Of a stretch of DNA of 40,494 nt, positions 1-8,046 are shown in pieces. The notes below the pieces were generated by a model, which was not told where the DNA came from, made no database searches, and worked only from the letters and a program-made list of their open reading frames with translations. Numbering within the stretch: position 1 is the first letter of the stretch; the number at the start of each line of letters is the position of its first letter. The DNA comes from JBKJUK01 sp046590705. GTDB lineage: Bacteria; Acidobacteriota; Thermoanaerobaculia; Gp7-AA8. The position numbers were made by a program, and so were the translations under genes. Where the stretch lies: NCBI GenBank assembly GCA_046590705.1, contig JBKJUK010000117.1, forward strand, positions 1 to 40,494, in the 5' to 3' direction.

Positions 1-1
1 G

Positions 2-430
2 CTGAGGGTCGCCGTTCCATTCGCCACACTCGGAGCACTCGCTCTTTTCAATCGACGCCCGGACATCGCCGCCTCGTTCATTCTGATCCTGATAGTCACC
101 CTGCTCGTGAATCTCTCCACCATCCCTCGTGATCGTTATGAAGAGTTGAAGCATCCGGAAATTCGTGAAGCGGCGGCTACGCTTCCGCTGATCGCAATCA
201 TTCTCACTGCGCTCTCCATCTACATGTTCGGGCTGACAGCGATGAAAAGAGCACCGCGCATTCTGATGATTTCGTCCCCCAGCGAAGCACGGCTGGTCCG
301 CGCACGAAACCTCGAACTGAAACCGATCGAGTTTGGTCGAAAGGCCGAGGCGGCAAAGGCCACCGAACCGATACCCGAGAAGAAGATTGAAATCAGATGG
401 TCGAAGCCCCGCACCAGACCCGCGCCGTGA
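2..430 (+). CDS. 3' part of an unknown membrane protein gene
   Basis: The reading frame is open from the window edge to the TGA at 428-430, so the start lies upstream. The visible part (about 142 residues) has a hydrophobic stretch near the window edge, a clear membrane helix encoded at about 74-118, a short polar linker (IPRDRYEELKHPEIREA) and a further helix at about 176-240. A basic, proline-rich cytoplasmic-type tail follows (ending KPRTRPAP). I do not recognise the family. A GTG at 107 would give a 107-residue protein, but it sits inside the membrane helix and has no reason to be the start. The next gene begins only 17 bases after the stop on the same strand, so the two may be co-transcribed. 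Confidence 0.6.
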   Translation: MRVAVPFATLGALALFNRRPDIAASFILILIVTLLVNLSTIPRDRYEELKHPEIREAAATLPLIAIILTALSIYMFGLTAMKRAPRILMISSPSEARLVRARNLELKPIEFGRKAEAAKATEPIPEKKIEIRWSKPRTRPAP

Positions 431-446
431 TTCGCTGCAGCGAAGC

Positions 447-779
447 ATGATGTTCGCAAAGCCATGGACCAAGCTTCACGGCCTGACTGAAGAGGAAATC
501 AAGACCAAGGGTGGCCCGTCTCCCGGAATGTTCATCGCCGTCTTTCTCTGCGGACTCATCTCGTCGCTGATCATGGCGCTGCTGTTTCACATCTTCCGGG
601 TGCACGACATACCCGGCGGAATCCACGTCGCCGCTCTTTTCTGGCTCGGATTCACCGGACCGGCGATGTTCGCGAATGCCCTTTTCTCATTCCGTCCGTG
701 GAAGCTATGGCTCATCGATGCCTCGTACTATCTGGTCGCTTACATCATCGTCGGCGCAATGCACGCGACGTGGCAGTAG
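447..779 (+). CDS. DUF1761-like small membrane protein
   Basis: A protein of 110 residues starting at ATG 447 (or 450). It opens with MMFAKPWTKLHGLTEEE, which resembles the conserved 'FGKxWxxLxGLTEEE' segment of DUF1761 membrane proteins. Three hydrophobic helices follow, at about residues 27-47, 55-77 and 85-106. Typical DUF1761 proteins have one more helix before the FGKxW motif. Here the sequence upstream in the same frame is arginine and proline rich and overlaps the preceding gene, so that helix is absent. The frame stays open back to 333, but those extra residues look non-coding. Function is unknown in the family. The family call rests on motif recall and is moderate. Confidence 0.6.
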   Translation: MMFAKPWTKLHGLTEEEIKTKGGPSPGMFIAVFLCGLISSLIMALLFHIFRVHDIPGGIHVAALFWLGFTGPAMFANALFSFRPWKLWLIDASYYLVAYIIVGAMHATWQ

Positions 780-795
780 TCCTGAACAACCGTAA

Positions 796-1268
796 TCAGA
801 CTCCCGTAGATCGCGATTCACTTCGTACCGCAACGGCACCCGCCGCATAGCAAAGGCCAAGGAAAATGCAGATAGCCGAGGTGACCAGCATGAAGGTCGT
901 CCTCGCTCTCAACTCTTGGATGTATGGATCGTCTGCGATCAGTACTACTGGAATCCCCAGCAGCCCACGCAACAAATAGATCGCTGCGATGAGGCCGAGT
1001 GCGAGCGTCAAGAAAGGTAGACGGCGAATGACGCCGCACCCGAGAGCGCATAAAGCATCCACACGCCGAGAATGGCAGCGATGCCGGCAGTAAGGATGGT
1101 CGGGTAGATGGAACCACGAGCTGCAAGGCGGGCCATGCCCTCACCGGCGCCGAAGAACCGGTACCAGTCGGGCCCTCCCAGAATGATCGCTACATGCAGG
1201 AGTGCCGCAACGCCGGTGAGTAACCCACCCGCCAGAAGGAACAGCTTGTTTCGTCGCATGGAATTCAT
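796..1268 (-). pseudogene. Four-helix membrane protein gene with a -1 frameshift
   Basis: Two overlapping minus-strand frames make one protein. The first runs from ATG 1268 (MNSMRRNKLFLLAGG) and contains a helix, a GGPDWYRFFGAGEGMARLAARG segment, and a second helix ending GVWMLYALSGA. The second frame continues as GVIRRLPFLTLALGLI and carries two more helices to the stop at 796. Joining them at about 1034-1036 restores an uninterrupted protein of about 157 residues, and LYALSGAGVIRRLP reads as a continuous conserved motif. The shift equals loss of one G from an expected GGG on the coding strand (bases 1030-1040). It could be a real mutation or a sequencing/assembly error. The gene follows the ABC exporter genes on the same strand, 17 bases after the permease stop. 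Function is unknown. Confidence 0.75.
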
Positions 1269-1285
1269 TGGCTGCGCTCTCCCGC

Positions 1286-2449
1286 TCAGATCTCTCGCAG
1301 TGCCTGGGTAATCGGCATGCGCGATGCGCTGATGGCCGGCAGGGCTCCTCCGATGATGCCGGCCACGGTCGCCAGCAGCAGTGCGAAGCCGACCAGTCCC
1401 GGCGAGATTCTGAAGTTGAACGCTACTTCGGAAAACGTCTGGAAGTTGGTCGTTCCCGTGGCAATTCCGTTCACTGGCAGAGCGAGGATCACCCCGACGA
1501 TTCCGCCTAACAGTGCAATGAAGGCTGACTCGATGATCACTGAGGCCAGGATTGCCCGTCGCTTGAATCCCAGGGCGCGGAGGGTGGCCAGCTCTCTCTT
1601 CCGCGAAGCGATTGCGGAGAACATCGAGTTCATGGCGCCGAGGGTTGCGCCTACCACCATGAATACGGTCACGAAGCCTACCAGGATCACGATTCCGACC
1701 AGACCCTGAGTCTGATCCGCGTAGTACTTGTATTCGGTCTTCACCTGAAGCTTGAGACGGTTGTCGGCCTTGATTTGATCGGTGATGGAAGCTGCTGCGG
1801 CACCGTCGAGTGGACGCACGATCACGGAGGAATACTGCTCGCGTTTTGTGGAGAGCCCGAGGTAATCGAGGTCGGTCCAGATCTCGCTGTCGAAACTCGT
1901 TCCCTTACCGTCGAAGACGCCGACCACAACCCAGCTTCTCGGACCGAATGAAAAACTGTCGCCGATGTTCAGGTTGGCGAATCGGCTTCGAATGCGTCCG
2001 GACACAATCACTTCGTTCACGCCGGGACGAAACATTCTGCCCTCGGTCAATTTGATCTCTGGTCGAACCAGGAAGGCTGCCGGCGTCACACCGCGAACGT
2101 TGACGTTGGAACCTTTCGGATCATCGCGTTTGGGAAGCTTGAACATCGTCACCAGTTCGGGAGAAATGAGCGGATCCCCCGTGGCAGTCTTCGTAATGCC
2201 GGACATCGAACGGATGATCCTGTAGGCATCGCGCGTGACCCACGAAGTGCCCTCGGTGAGCGCCCCTTCGCGCAACACGATGAGGTTGTCTTTCGACCCG
2301 GAAGAAACGATGGCCGTCTGCACGCCGTTGTAGAGCGCCATCATGGAAATCATGACGGCGATGACAATTCCGATGCCGAAGATGGTCATGAGCGTCGAGA
2401 GTTTTCGGCTCATCAGATTGCCGATGTTGTACTTCAGTGGCAGTGCCAT
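1286..2449 (-). CDS. ABC transporter permease, FtsX/MacB type
   Basis: A 387-residue permease of the MacB/LolC/FtsX superfamily. One N-terminal helix (about 20-40) is followed by a large periplasmic MacB-PCD-like domain (about 45-250) and three C-terminal helices (about 252-275, 303-330, 350-372). The coupling segment between the first two of these (SRKRELATLRALGFKRRAI) and the terminal SRMPITQALREI motif are typical of the family. It is the last transporter gene in a minus-strand operon: adaptor, ATPase, permease, permease. The two permeases probably form a heterodimer that takes energy from the ATPase encoded at 3628-4362. Substrate cannot be told from sequence; lipoproteins, peptides or macrolide-like compounds are known for relatives. 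Confidence 0.9.
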   Translation of the reverse strand: MALPLKYNIGNLMSRKLSTLMTIFGIGIVIAVMISMMALYNGVQTAIVSSGSKDNLIVLREGALTEGTSWVTRDAYRIIRSMSGITKTATGDPLISPELVTMFKLPKRDDPKGSNVNVRGVTPAAFLVRPEIKLTEGRMFRPGVNEVIVSGRIRSRFANLNIGDSFSFGPRSWVVVGVFDGKGTSFDSEIWTDLDYLGLSTKREQYSSVIVRPLDGAAAASITDQIKADNRLKLQVKTEYKYYADQTQGLVGIVILVGFVTVFMVVGATLGAMNSMFSAIASRKRELATLRALGFKRRAILASVIIESAFIALLGGIVGVILALPVNGIATGTTNFQTFSEVAFNFRISPGLVGFALLLATVAGIIGGALPAISASRMPITQALREI

Positions 2450-2488
2450 GTTTGCTCCCGCAGCGAAACAGTTGGTTACGAAGACGAC

Positions 2489-3631
2489 TCAGACGATTTT
2501 GCGCAGACCGTTCACAACCGAGGTGTTGGCCGAGCGCCAGGCCGGGAAACCGCCCGCCAGCAGGCCCACCAGCACCGAGGCCACGATACAGGTGACCATG
2601 GTTTGCGGTGTCACTGAGAATCCGACCAGAAAGCCCTGCGTCAGTTTGCCCATGTCGATGGCCTGATAGGCCAGCTTCGCCCCCACAGCGCCGACCAGGC
2701 CGCCTACCAGCGCCAGTGTGACGAACTCGATGAGCATCAACGTCAGGATGAGTCCTCGGCGAAAGCCGATTGCTTTCAGCACGGCGATCTCGGTGACACG
2801 CTCGCGCGCGGACATACTCATGGTGATGGCGCCGAGGAGAACGACCATGAAGATCGCGCAGATCGACACGGTGTTGAACAGCAGCTTGATGTTGCCGATC
2901 ATGGAGATGAACTGCTGCTGAAATTCTTTTTCGGTGAAGGTCTCGGTTGGATAGTCAGAGTTCTTGAAGAGCGCGTCGATCTGCTCGCTCACGGCGGGCA
3001 TGTCTGCAACATTCTTCACCTTCACCCAGAAAGTGCCCACAACGCCGGGATTCCCGATCGATTCCTGAAAGTAGTCCATGTGAAAGAAGAGCGATGAATC
3101 GTCGAGCTTGTGCTTATAGATTGCGCGAACAGTCAGCTCGGGGTTGAAGGGAAAGATGGTGCCGGTGAGCACCACTCTGTCCCCAATCTTCCAGCCGTAA
3201 CGTTTGGCCAGTCCCGGTCCCACCACTGCACCGCGGCGATCTGATTTGAACTGCTGCATCTGATCGGCGGAAACCTGGTAGTCGTCCCAGACCGTGGCCA
3301 TCTTTTCGTGATCGACTGCAAAATTCGCGAAGAAGTTGCGCTGGTCTTTGTAATAGGCGCCGATCCATTGAAGTTTGCCTGTTTCGGTGATTCCCGGGAT
3401 CTCTTTGATCTTGGCCTCGTGGGAGACAGGCAGCATGTTCGCCAGCGACATGGCCGACTGCACTCCCAGTCTGTTCTGCCCTTCGCCGGCATTTTCGGCG
3501 GCGTCGAACGTGGTGAGGATCGACAGTAGTGTGGCCACGAAAAAGAAGATGGCTCCCATGAGCAAAACTGTCAGCAGTGACCGGATTCGATTGCGGAAGA
3601 GATTGCGGAGAATCAACCGGGCGAACTTCAT
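2489..3631 (-). CDS. ABC transporter permease, FtsX/MacB type
   Basis: A 380-residue permease with the same layout as its downstream neighbour: helix 1 at about 18-40, a periplasmic domain to about 240, then three helices. The family coupling motif is SARERVTEIAVLKAIGFRRG and the C-terminus is AWRSANTSVVNGLRKIV. Its start ATG (3629-3631) overlaps the stop of the ATPase gene in an ATGA, so translation is probably coupled. It is only distantly similar to the second permease (1286-2449), which suggests an old duplication and a heterodimeric transporter rather than a recent copy. Confidence 0.9.
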   Translation of the reverse strand: MKFARLILRNLFRNRIRSLLTVLLMGAIFFFVATLLSILTTFDAAENAGEGQNRLGVQSAMSLANMLPVSHEAKIKEIPGITETGKLQWIGAYYKDQRNFFANFAVDHEKMATVWDDYQVSADQMQQFKSDRRGAVVGPGLAKRYGWKIGDRVVLTGTIFPFNPELTVRAIYKHKLDDSSLFFHMDYFQESIGNPGVVGTFWVKVKNVADMPAVSEQIDALFKNSDYPTETFTEKEFQQQFISMIGNIKLLFNTVSICAIFMVVLLGAITMSMSARERVTEIAVLKAIGFRRGLILTLMLIEFVTLALVGGLVGAVGAKLAYQAIDMGKLTQGFLVGFSVTPQTMVTCIVASVLVGLLAGGFPAWRSANTSVVNGLRKIV

Positions 3632-4362
3632 TCCCCGCTTCCAGAAGGCGACAGAGCGCTTTCGAGTCCGTACTGACCCTCGGCGAGAGTTCCCTTGTCG
3701 AGGTGCAGCGAGCGCGTCGCGGTCGATGCGGCTTTCGGATCGTGCGTCACCATGACGATGGTCTTCTGAAAGTCACGGTTCAGAGTGCGCATCAGCTCTA
3801 GAATTTCTTCTGCACTGCGAGCGTCGAGATCTCCCGTCGGTTCGTCCGCGACGAGAATGGTCGGATCTGTAACGATGGCGCGGGCAATGGCTACACGCTG
3901 CTCCTGACCGCCGGATAGTTGCCGCGGATAATGAGACATGCGATCAGAAAGCCCGACCACCGAGAGCGCCGTCTCGACATGTTCGCGTCGCTGTTTCTTG
4001 TTCAGTTTCGTCAGCAGGAGCGGCAGCTCCACGTTCTCGAAGGCACTCAGTACCGGAATCAGGTTGTACATCTGGAAGATGAAGCCGACGTGACGTGATC
4101 GCCATTCGGCGAGGCGCGTCTCGCCGTACTTCGAAATGTCCTTGCCCTGAATGACGATGCGGCCTCTGGTCGGCCTGTCGATTCCGGCAATGAGATTGAG
4201 GAGAGTGGTCTTGCCGGAACCGGATGGGCCCATGAGCGCCAGAAAATCGCCGGCGGGCACGTCCAGAGTCACCCCGTTGAGTACAGGCACCTCAAACTGA
4301 TCCCGTTTGTAAGACTTGAACACGTCCTGGATTTCAACGAGGACTTCAGCGCTGCTCGTCAT
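3628..4362 (-). CDS. ABC transporter ATPase, LolD/MacB type
   Basis: A 244-residue cytoplasmic ATPase. Visible motifs are Walker A GPSGSGKT (45-52), Q-loop Q97 in FIFQMYNLIP, signature LSGGQEQRVAIARA (from 149), Walker B ILVADEP (169-175) and the H-loop histidine in VMVTHD (207). The signature has E where most relatives have Q (LSGGQQQR), a mild change. The sequence matches the LolD/MacB-N/FtsE branch that energises FtsX-type permeases. The start overlaps the adaptor stop (ATGA, 4359-4362) and its own stop overlaps the permease start, giving a tightly coupled operon. Confidence 0.95.
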   Translation of the reverse strand: MTSSAEVLVEIQDVFKSYKRDQFEVPVLNGVTLDVPAGDFLALMGPSGSGKTTLLNLIAGIDRPTRGRIVIQGKDISKYGETRLAEWRSRHVGFIFQMYNLIPVLSAFENVELPLLLTKLNKKQRREHVETALSVVGLSDRMSHYPRQLSGGQEQRVAIARAIVTDPTILVADEPTGDLDARSAEEILELMRTLNRDFQKTIVMVTHDPKAASTATRSLHLDKGTLAEGQYGLESALSPSGSGE

Positions 4363-5543
4363 TCTTCCTCTCCTGCAATTCGAACCCGCTGCCCGGGCTT
4401 CAGCTTTCCTGCATCTGCCGCCACAATTTTTTCGCCATCACGAAGGCCGCCCGTGACCAGCATGCGTCCCTCACGCGACTCACCGAGTGTCACCGCGACC
4501 AGCTCCACCCGTTTTGCTGCATTGATTCTTACGACATGCGGGCGATCGTTCTGCATGGCGATCGCTGACGGGGTGATCCAGAGTTTCGGCTGCTCGTTGA
4601 GTTCATCGGAGGTGCGCTCAGACTGAAGAAAGGACACGGACGCGCTCATTTCGGGCAGGAGTCCGGCGGCCTTCTCATCGATGCGAACTTTCACCTGCAC
4701 GACACCTTTCGCTCGATTCGCAGTTGGTACGATCTGGCGGAGACGTCCGCGCCACTTCTTCCCGGGAAATGCATCTACCGTAATTTCGGCCGGCTGTCCG
4801 ACGCGGAGCTGCGAAAGATTGGACTCGTTCACGTCCGCTTCGACTTCCAGCGTGTTCAGATCGGCAAGTGTGGCAATTGATCCCGTTGCACCGCCACCGG
4901 GCGCGCTCGACATCGAGATCGGCGAGACCATCTCACCGAGTTCGGCGTTCTTGGCGATGATCGTTCCCGAGAAGGGCGCGCGAATGACGGCATCGCGAAG
5001 GCCAACCTTCACTCTCTGTAGTCTCGCTGCAGCGAGTGTCCGTTGTGATTCAGCAGAATCGAGCAATGCCCGGCTCACGATTCCTTCACGAAACATGGCC
5101 CGCTGCCGATTGTACTCACGCGTTGCCTCTGTATACGACGCCTGCGCCTCGGCGACCTGCGGTTCGAGCTCAGTACTCTCGAGATTCGCCAGCAACTGCC
5201 CTGCACGGACCTGCGAACCTACATCAAAATGCAGCGAGGAAACGCGGCCGCCGACTTTGGCAGTGACTGTGGCCTGCTTCTCCGCGACCAGATATCCCGT
5301 AGCGGTGAGACTCGCCTGAGATTTCTGATTCACGCTGGCCTTGACGGTCATCATCGAGACTTCCGGATAGCTTCTCGGAGCGATGAATCGCTGATAGACG
5401 AAATATACGACCGTCGACAGTACCGCGGCGACTACCAGCCATTTCAGGATCGCCAAAGGATTGAAGCGTGACTCCGGCTCTTCGTCGCGGTGGATGCGGA
5501 GCGCCGAGAGATCCGGCCGTTTCCGCTCTTCGATACTACTCAT
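4359..5543 (-). CDS. HlyD/MacA-type periplasmic adaptor (membrane fusion protein)
   Basis: A 394-residue adaptor. It has a polar cytoplasmic N-terminus of about 30 residues and one membrane anchor (about 31-50). The periplasmic part contains a lipoyl-like half-motif (ATVTAKVGGRVSSLHFDVGSQVRAGQLLANLES), a coiled-coil hairpin (about 130-185, VAEAQASYTEATREYNRQRAMFREGIVSR in outline), the second lipoyl half (VIRAPFSGTIIAKNAELGEMV) and beta-barrel and membrane-proximal domains to the C-terminus. It would link the inner-membrane ABC exporter to an outer-membrane channel; no TolC gene is present in the window. GGAG lies about 11 bases upstream of ATG 5543. It is the first gene of the minus-strand operon. 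Confidence 0.9.
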   Translation of the reverse strand: MSSIEERKRPDLSALRIHRDEEPESRFNPLAILKWLVVAAVLSTVVYFVYQRFIAPRSYPEVSMMTVKASVNQKSQASLTATGYLVAEKQATVTAKVGGRVSSLHFDVGSQVRAGQLLANLESTELEPQVAEAQASYTEATREYNRQRAMFREGIVSRALLDSAESQRTLAAARLQRVKVGLRDAVIRAPFSGTIIAKNAELGEMVSPISMSSAPGGGATGSIATLADLNTLEVEADVNESNLSQLRVGQPAEITVDAFPGKKWRGRLRQIVPTANRAKGVVQVKVRIDEKAAGLLPEMSASVSFLQSERTSDELNEQPKLWITPSAIAMQNDRPHVVRINAAKRVELVAVTLGESREGRMLVTGGLRDGEKIVAADAGKLKPGQRVRIAGEEE

Positions 5544-6099
5544 TCAGCGAACTCCGATGGTTGAACGTTGTTTCATATAAATGTCCGGTATGACGGAGCA
5601 GGCAACGCGTAGACGTGCGCTGCTCTTATAAACATATAGGTGTATCTGGGGGTGACGAACCGTCGATGCATTCTACGCGAGGGCGGGTAAAGAGTTTTCG
5701 ATTCGAGCGAACATGCGGAACCAGGAGGCTGGAGGAGCGCGGCCCTTCCTGTGTGGCACAGGCAATCCTGCCTGTGGGGCGGAGAAGTAAGTTCAGGTCC
5801 CTCTTGATGTTTCCGCGGATGTCGTCGGAGGCTCGCCGGTAGGAGAGAGATTTCGGGCAAGCGGACGAATCGTCCTTCGAAGTCAGCGCGTCGCGCCACA
5901 GGCAGGATTGCCTGTGCCACACAACCGTATCCCTGCCCGGCTTATATGAACGGTCGCCAGCCCCATCCTCGCGCGGAGAGGAAGACTCCTTCACTCCCGC
6001 ACGAATGCGTTCGGTTTCGGCCCCTCTGCCGCTATCATTGCCGCTTCCCGCAGAATCACAACTTCATCAATGCGACGGGATGCTGTCCGAGGAACTCAA
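5544..6099. other. Repeat-bearing divergent intergenic region
   Basis: No convincing gene lies between the ABC operon and icd. The part next to the operon (5544-5650) is AT-richer than its surroundings, with TTTATATGAAAC-like and TATAAACATATA stretches, and probably holds the promoters for the minus-strand operon. The centre (5757-5916) is a palindrome-bounded repeat. Short open frames in all phases are products of that repeat. Confidence 0.6.
5757..5916. repeat. Inverted pair of the CACAGGC palindrome, full element
   Basis: Left palindrome 5757-5776 (CACAGGCAATCCTGCCTGTG) and right palindrome 5897-5916 (its reverse complement). Each is a hairpin of 8 bp with a 4-base loop. Just inside the left one lies GGGCGGAGAAGTAAGTTCAG; just inside the right one lies CCTTCGAAGTCAGCGCG. 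The same two subterminal blocks recur next to palindromes at 13681-13855 and, inverted, at 26016-26166, so this is a defined element of about 160 bp rather than two chance hairpins. Confidence 0.85.
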
Positions 6100-7542
6100 A
6101 TGACTTCGAAAAGAGCTATCACTGTTGCGTACGGCGACGGAATCGGTCCCGAGATCATGAAGGCAACGCTCCACATCCTCGAGCAGGCCGGAGCGCAGAT
6201 CGAGACCGAGGTCATCGAGATCGGCGAGAAGGTCTACCTGGCCGGGAACAAATCGGGTATCGAGCCGAGCGCGTGGGAATCACTCCGCCGCACGAAAGTC
6301 TTTCTCAAGGCCCCCATCACCACGCCCCAGGGCGGCGGCTATAAGAGTCTGAACGTCACCACCCGTAAGACACTTGGTCTGTACGCGAACATTCGGCCGT
6401 GCGTTTCCTACTACCCGTATGTCGACACCAAGCATCAGACCATGGATGTGGTGATCGTCCGCGAGAATGAAGAAGATCTTTACGCTGGGATCGAGCATCG
6501 TCAAACCAATGATGTCTATCAGACCCTGAAGCTGATCAGCCGGCCCGGCTCAGAGAAGATCGTTCGCTACGCTTTCGAATACGCAAAAGCGAACAAGCGG
6601 AAGAAAGTGACCTGCTTCACCAAAGACAACATCATGAAAATGACCGACGGTCTTTTTCATAAAGTCTTCGACGAAGTCGGTGAGAACTATCCCGACATCG
6701 AGAAAGAGCATTGGATCGTCGACATCGGCGCCGCGAAACTCGCCGATACGCCGGAGGCTTTCGATGTGGTGGTGATGCCGAATCTTTACGGAGACATTCT
6801 CTCGGACGTGGCTGCGCAGATTGCAGGCTCGGTTGGACTGGCTGGCTCCGCCAACATCGGCGACCACTGCGCAATGTTCGAAGCCATCCATGGCTCAGCG
6901 CCGCGTCGCGCCAATCAGAATGTCGCCAACCCGTCCGGTCTTCTGCTTGGCGCCATCATGATGATGGTGCACATCGATCAGCCAGAGGTTGCAGAGAAGA
7001 TTCATAACGCCTGGCTGCGAACGCTCGAAGATGGCGTGCATACATATGACGTTTATGCTGAAGGTGTGAGTCAGCAGAAAGTCGGAACGAAAGAATTCGC
7101 GGATGCGGTTGTGGCGCGGCTTGGACAGCAGCCGCAGAAGTTGAAGCCTGTTACTTACGGTGGAGCGCCGAAGCAGCAGAGCGGAACCGCGAGCAAGGTA
7201 GTCGTGGAGAAGAAAGAACTGGTGGGCGTCGATGTCTTCCTCGACTGGACCAAAGGATCGGCGGAAGAGCTTGGAGCTCAGGTGAAAACTCTGGGGACCG
7301 GCAGCCTCGAACTCACCATGATCAGCAACCGCGGGATCAAGGTCTACCCGAACGGCTTTCCGGAGACGTTCTGCTCGGATCACTGGAGATGTCGTTTCCT
7401 CAGCGAGAACGCCACTGTCTCGCATGAAGAGATCATCGCGCTGCTGCAGAATTTTGCGAAGGCCGGCCTCGACTTCATCAAGACCGAGCATCTCTGCAAC
7501 TTCAGCGGTGCTGCGGGATACTCCGCCGATCAGGGCGACTAG
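6100..7542 (+). CDS. icd: Isocitrate dehydrogenase, Thermus-type long form
   Basis: Converts isocitrate to 2-oxoglutarate and CO2 in the TCA cycle, in the cytoplasm; relatives are NADP-dependent, but coenzyme choice is not proven here. The N-terminal isopropylmalate/isocitrate dehydrogenase fold shows AYGDGIGPEI, the substrate loop with LNVTTRKTLGLYANIRP, VIVRENEEDLYAGIEH, and the metal/nucleotide segment MPNLYGDILSDVAAQIAGSVGLAGSANIG followed by FEAIHGSAP. A C-terminal extension of about 150 residues, including DVFLDWTKGSAEELG and FCSDHWRCRF, is characteristic of the Thermus-like subfamily. I choose ATG 6100 (480 residues) because GAGGA sits 8 bases upstream; the ATG at 6070 adds ten unlikely residues. 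It is followed at 18 bases by purE. Confidence 0.93.
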   Translation: MTSKRAITVAYGDGIGPEIMKATLHILEQAGAQIETEVIEIGEKVYLAGNKSGIEPSAWESLRRTKVFLKAPITTPQGGGYKSLNVTTRKTLGLYANIRPCVSYYPYVDTKHQTMDVVIVRENEEDLYAGIEHRQTNDVYQTLKLISRPGSEKIVRYAFEYAKANKRKKVTCFTKDNIMKMTDGLFHKVFDEVGENYPDIEKEHWIVDIGAAKLADTPEAFDVVVMPNLYGDILSDVAAQIAGSVGLAGSANIGDHCAMFEAIHGSAPRRANQNVANPSGLLLGAIMMMVHIDQPEVAEKIHNAWLRTLEDGVHTYDVYAEGVSQQKVGTKEFADAVVARLGQQPQKLKPVTYGGAPKQQSGTASKVVVEKKELVGVDVFLDWTKGSAEELGAQVKTLGTGSLELTMISNRGIKVYPNGFPETFCSDHWRCRFLSENATVSHEEIIALLQNFAKAGLDFIKTEHLCNFSGAAGYSADQGD

Positions 7543-7560
7543 TTTCGTAGCGGCCAGTTC

Positions 7561-8046
7561 ATGCAGAAACCGACTGTGGCAGTAGTGATGGGCAGTAAAT
7601 CCGACTGGGAGACCATGCGGGCCGCCGATGAGGTGCTCACCAGTTTTTCAGTGCCGCACGTCTGCAGAATCGTCTCTGCACACAGAACGCCGAAACTGCT
7701 CGCCGAGTTCGCCACTACTGCCGAAGATGAGGGTTTTCAGGTAATCATTGCAGGCGCGGGTGGAGCGGCACATCTTCCGGGTATGATCGCCGCTCAGACT
7801 TTGCTGCCGGTGCTCGGCGTTCCCGTGGAAAGCAAGGCCCTGCACGGACTCGACAGTCTGCTCTCCATCGTGCAGATGCCTGGAGGCGTACCGGTAGGCA
7901 CGCTGGCCATCGGTACTGCGGGGGCGCGGAATGCTGCGCTGCTGGCGATCTCGATTCTTGGACTCGCAGATCCCGCGCTTCGAGAAAAGCTGCGCTCGTT
8001 CCGTGAAGAGCAGACCGCCAGCGTTCTCGACGACACGCTGTCATGA
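7561..8046 (+). CDS. purE: N5-carboxyaminoimidazole ribonucleotide mutase PurE
   Basis: A 161-residue class I PurE. It moves the carboxyl group of N5-CAIR to carbon 4 in de novo purine synthesis. The family motifs are plain: VMGSKSDWETM at the N-terminus, the catalytic SAHRTP (about 40-45), IAGAGGAAHLPGM and the VPVESKALHGLDSLLSIVQMPGGVPVGTLAIG stretch. Length is normal for the family. Its stop overlaps the purK start in an ATGA (8043-8046), so the two enzymes that act in sequence are translationally coupled. No purine riboswitch-like structure was noticed upstream, where only 18 bases separate it from icd. Confidence 0.97.
   Translation: MQKPTVAVVMGSKSDWETMRAADEVLTSFSVPHVCRIVSAHRTPKLLAEFATTAEDEGFQVIIAGAGGAAHLPGMIAAQTLLPVLGVPVESKALHGLDSLLSIVQMPGGVPVGTLAIGTAGARNAALLAISILGLADPALREKLRSFREEQTASVLDDTLS

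Noticed and set aside
5573..5994. Overlapping open frames with sequences such as AQAILPV, HRQSCLW and TGRIACA
   Set aside because: These peptides are six-frame readings of the CACAGGC palindromes and recur at every copy; there is no ribosome site or family match.
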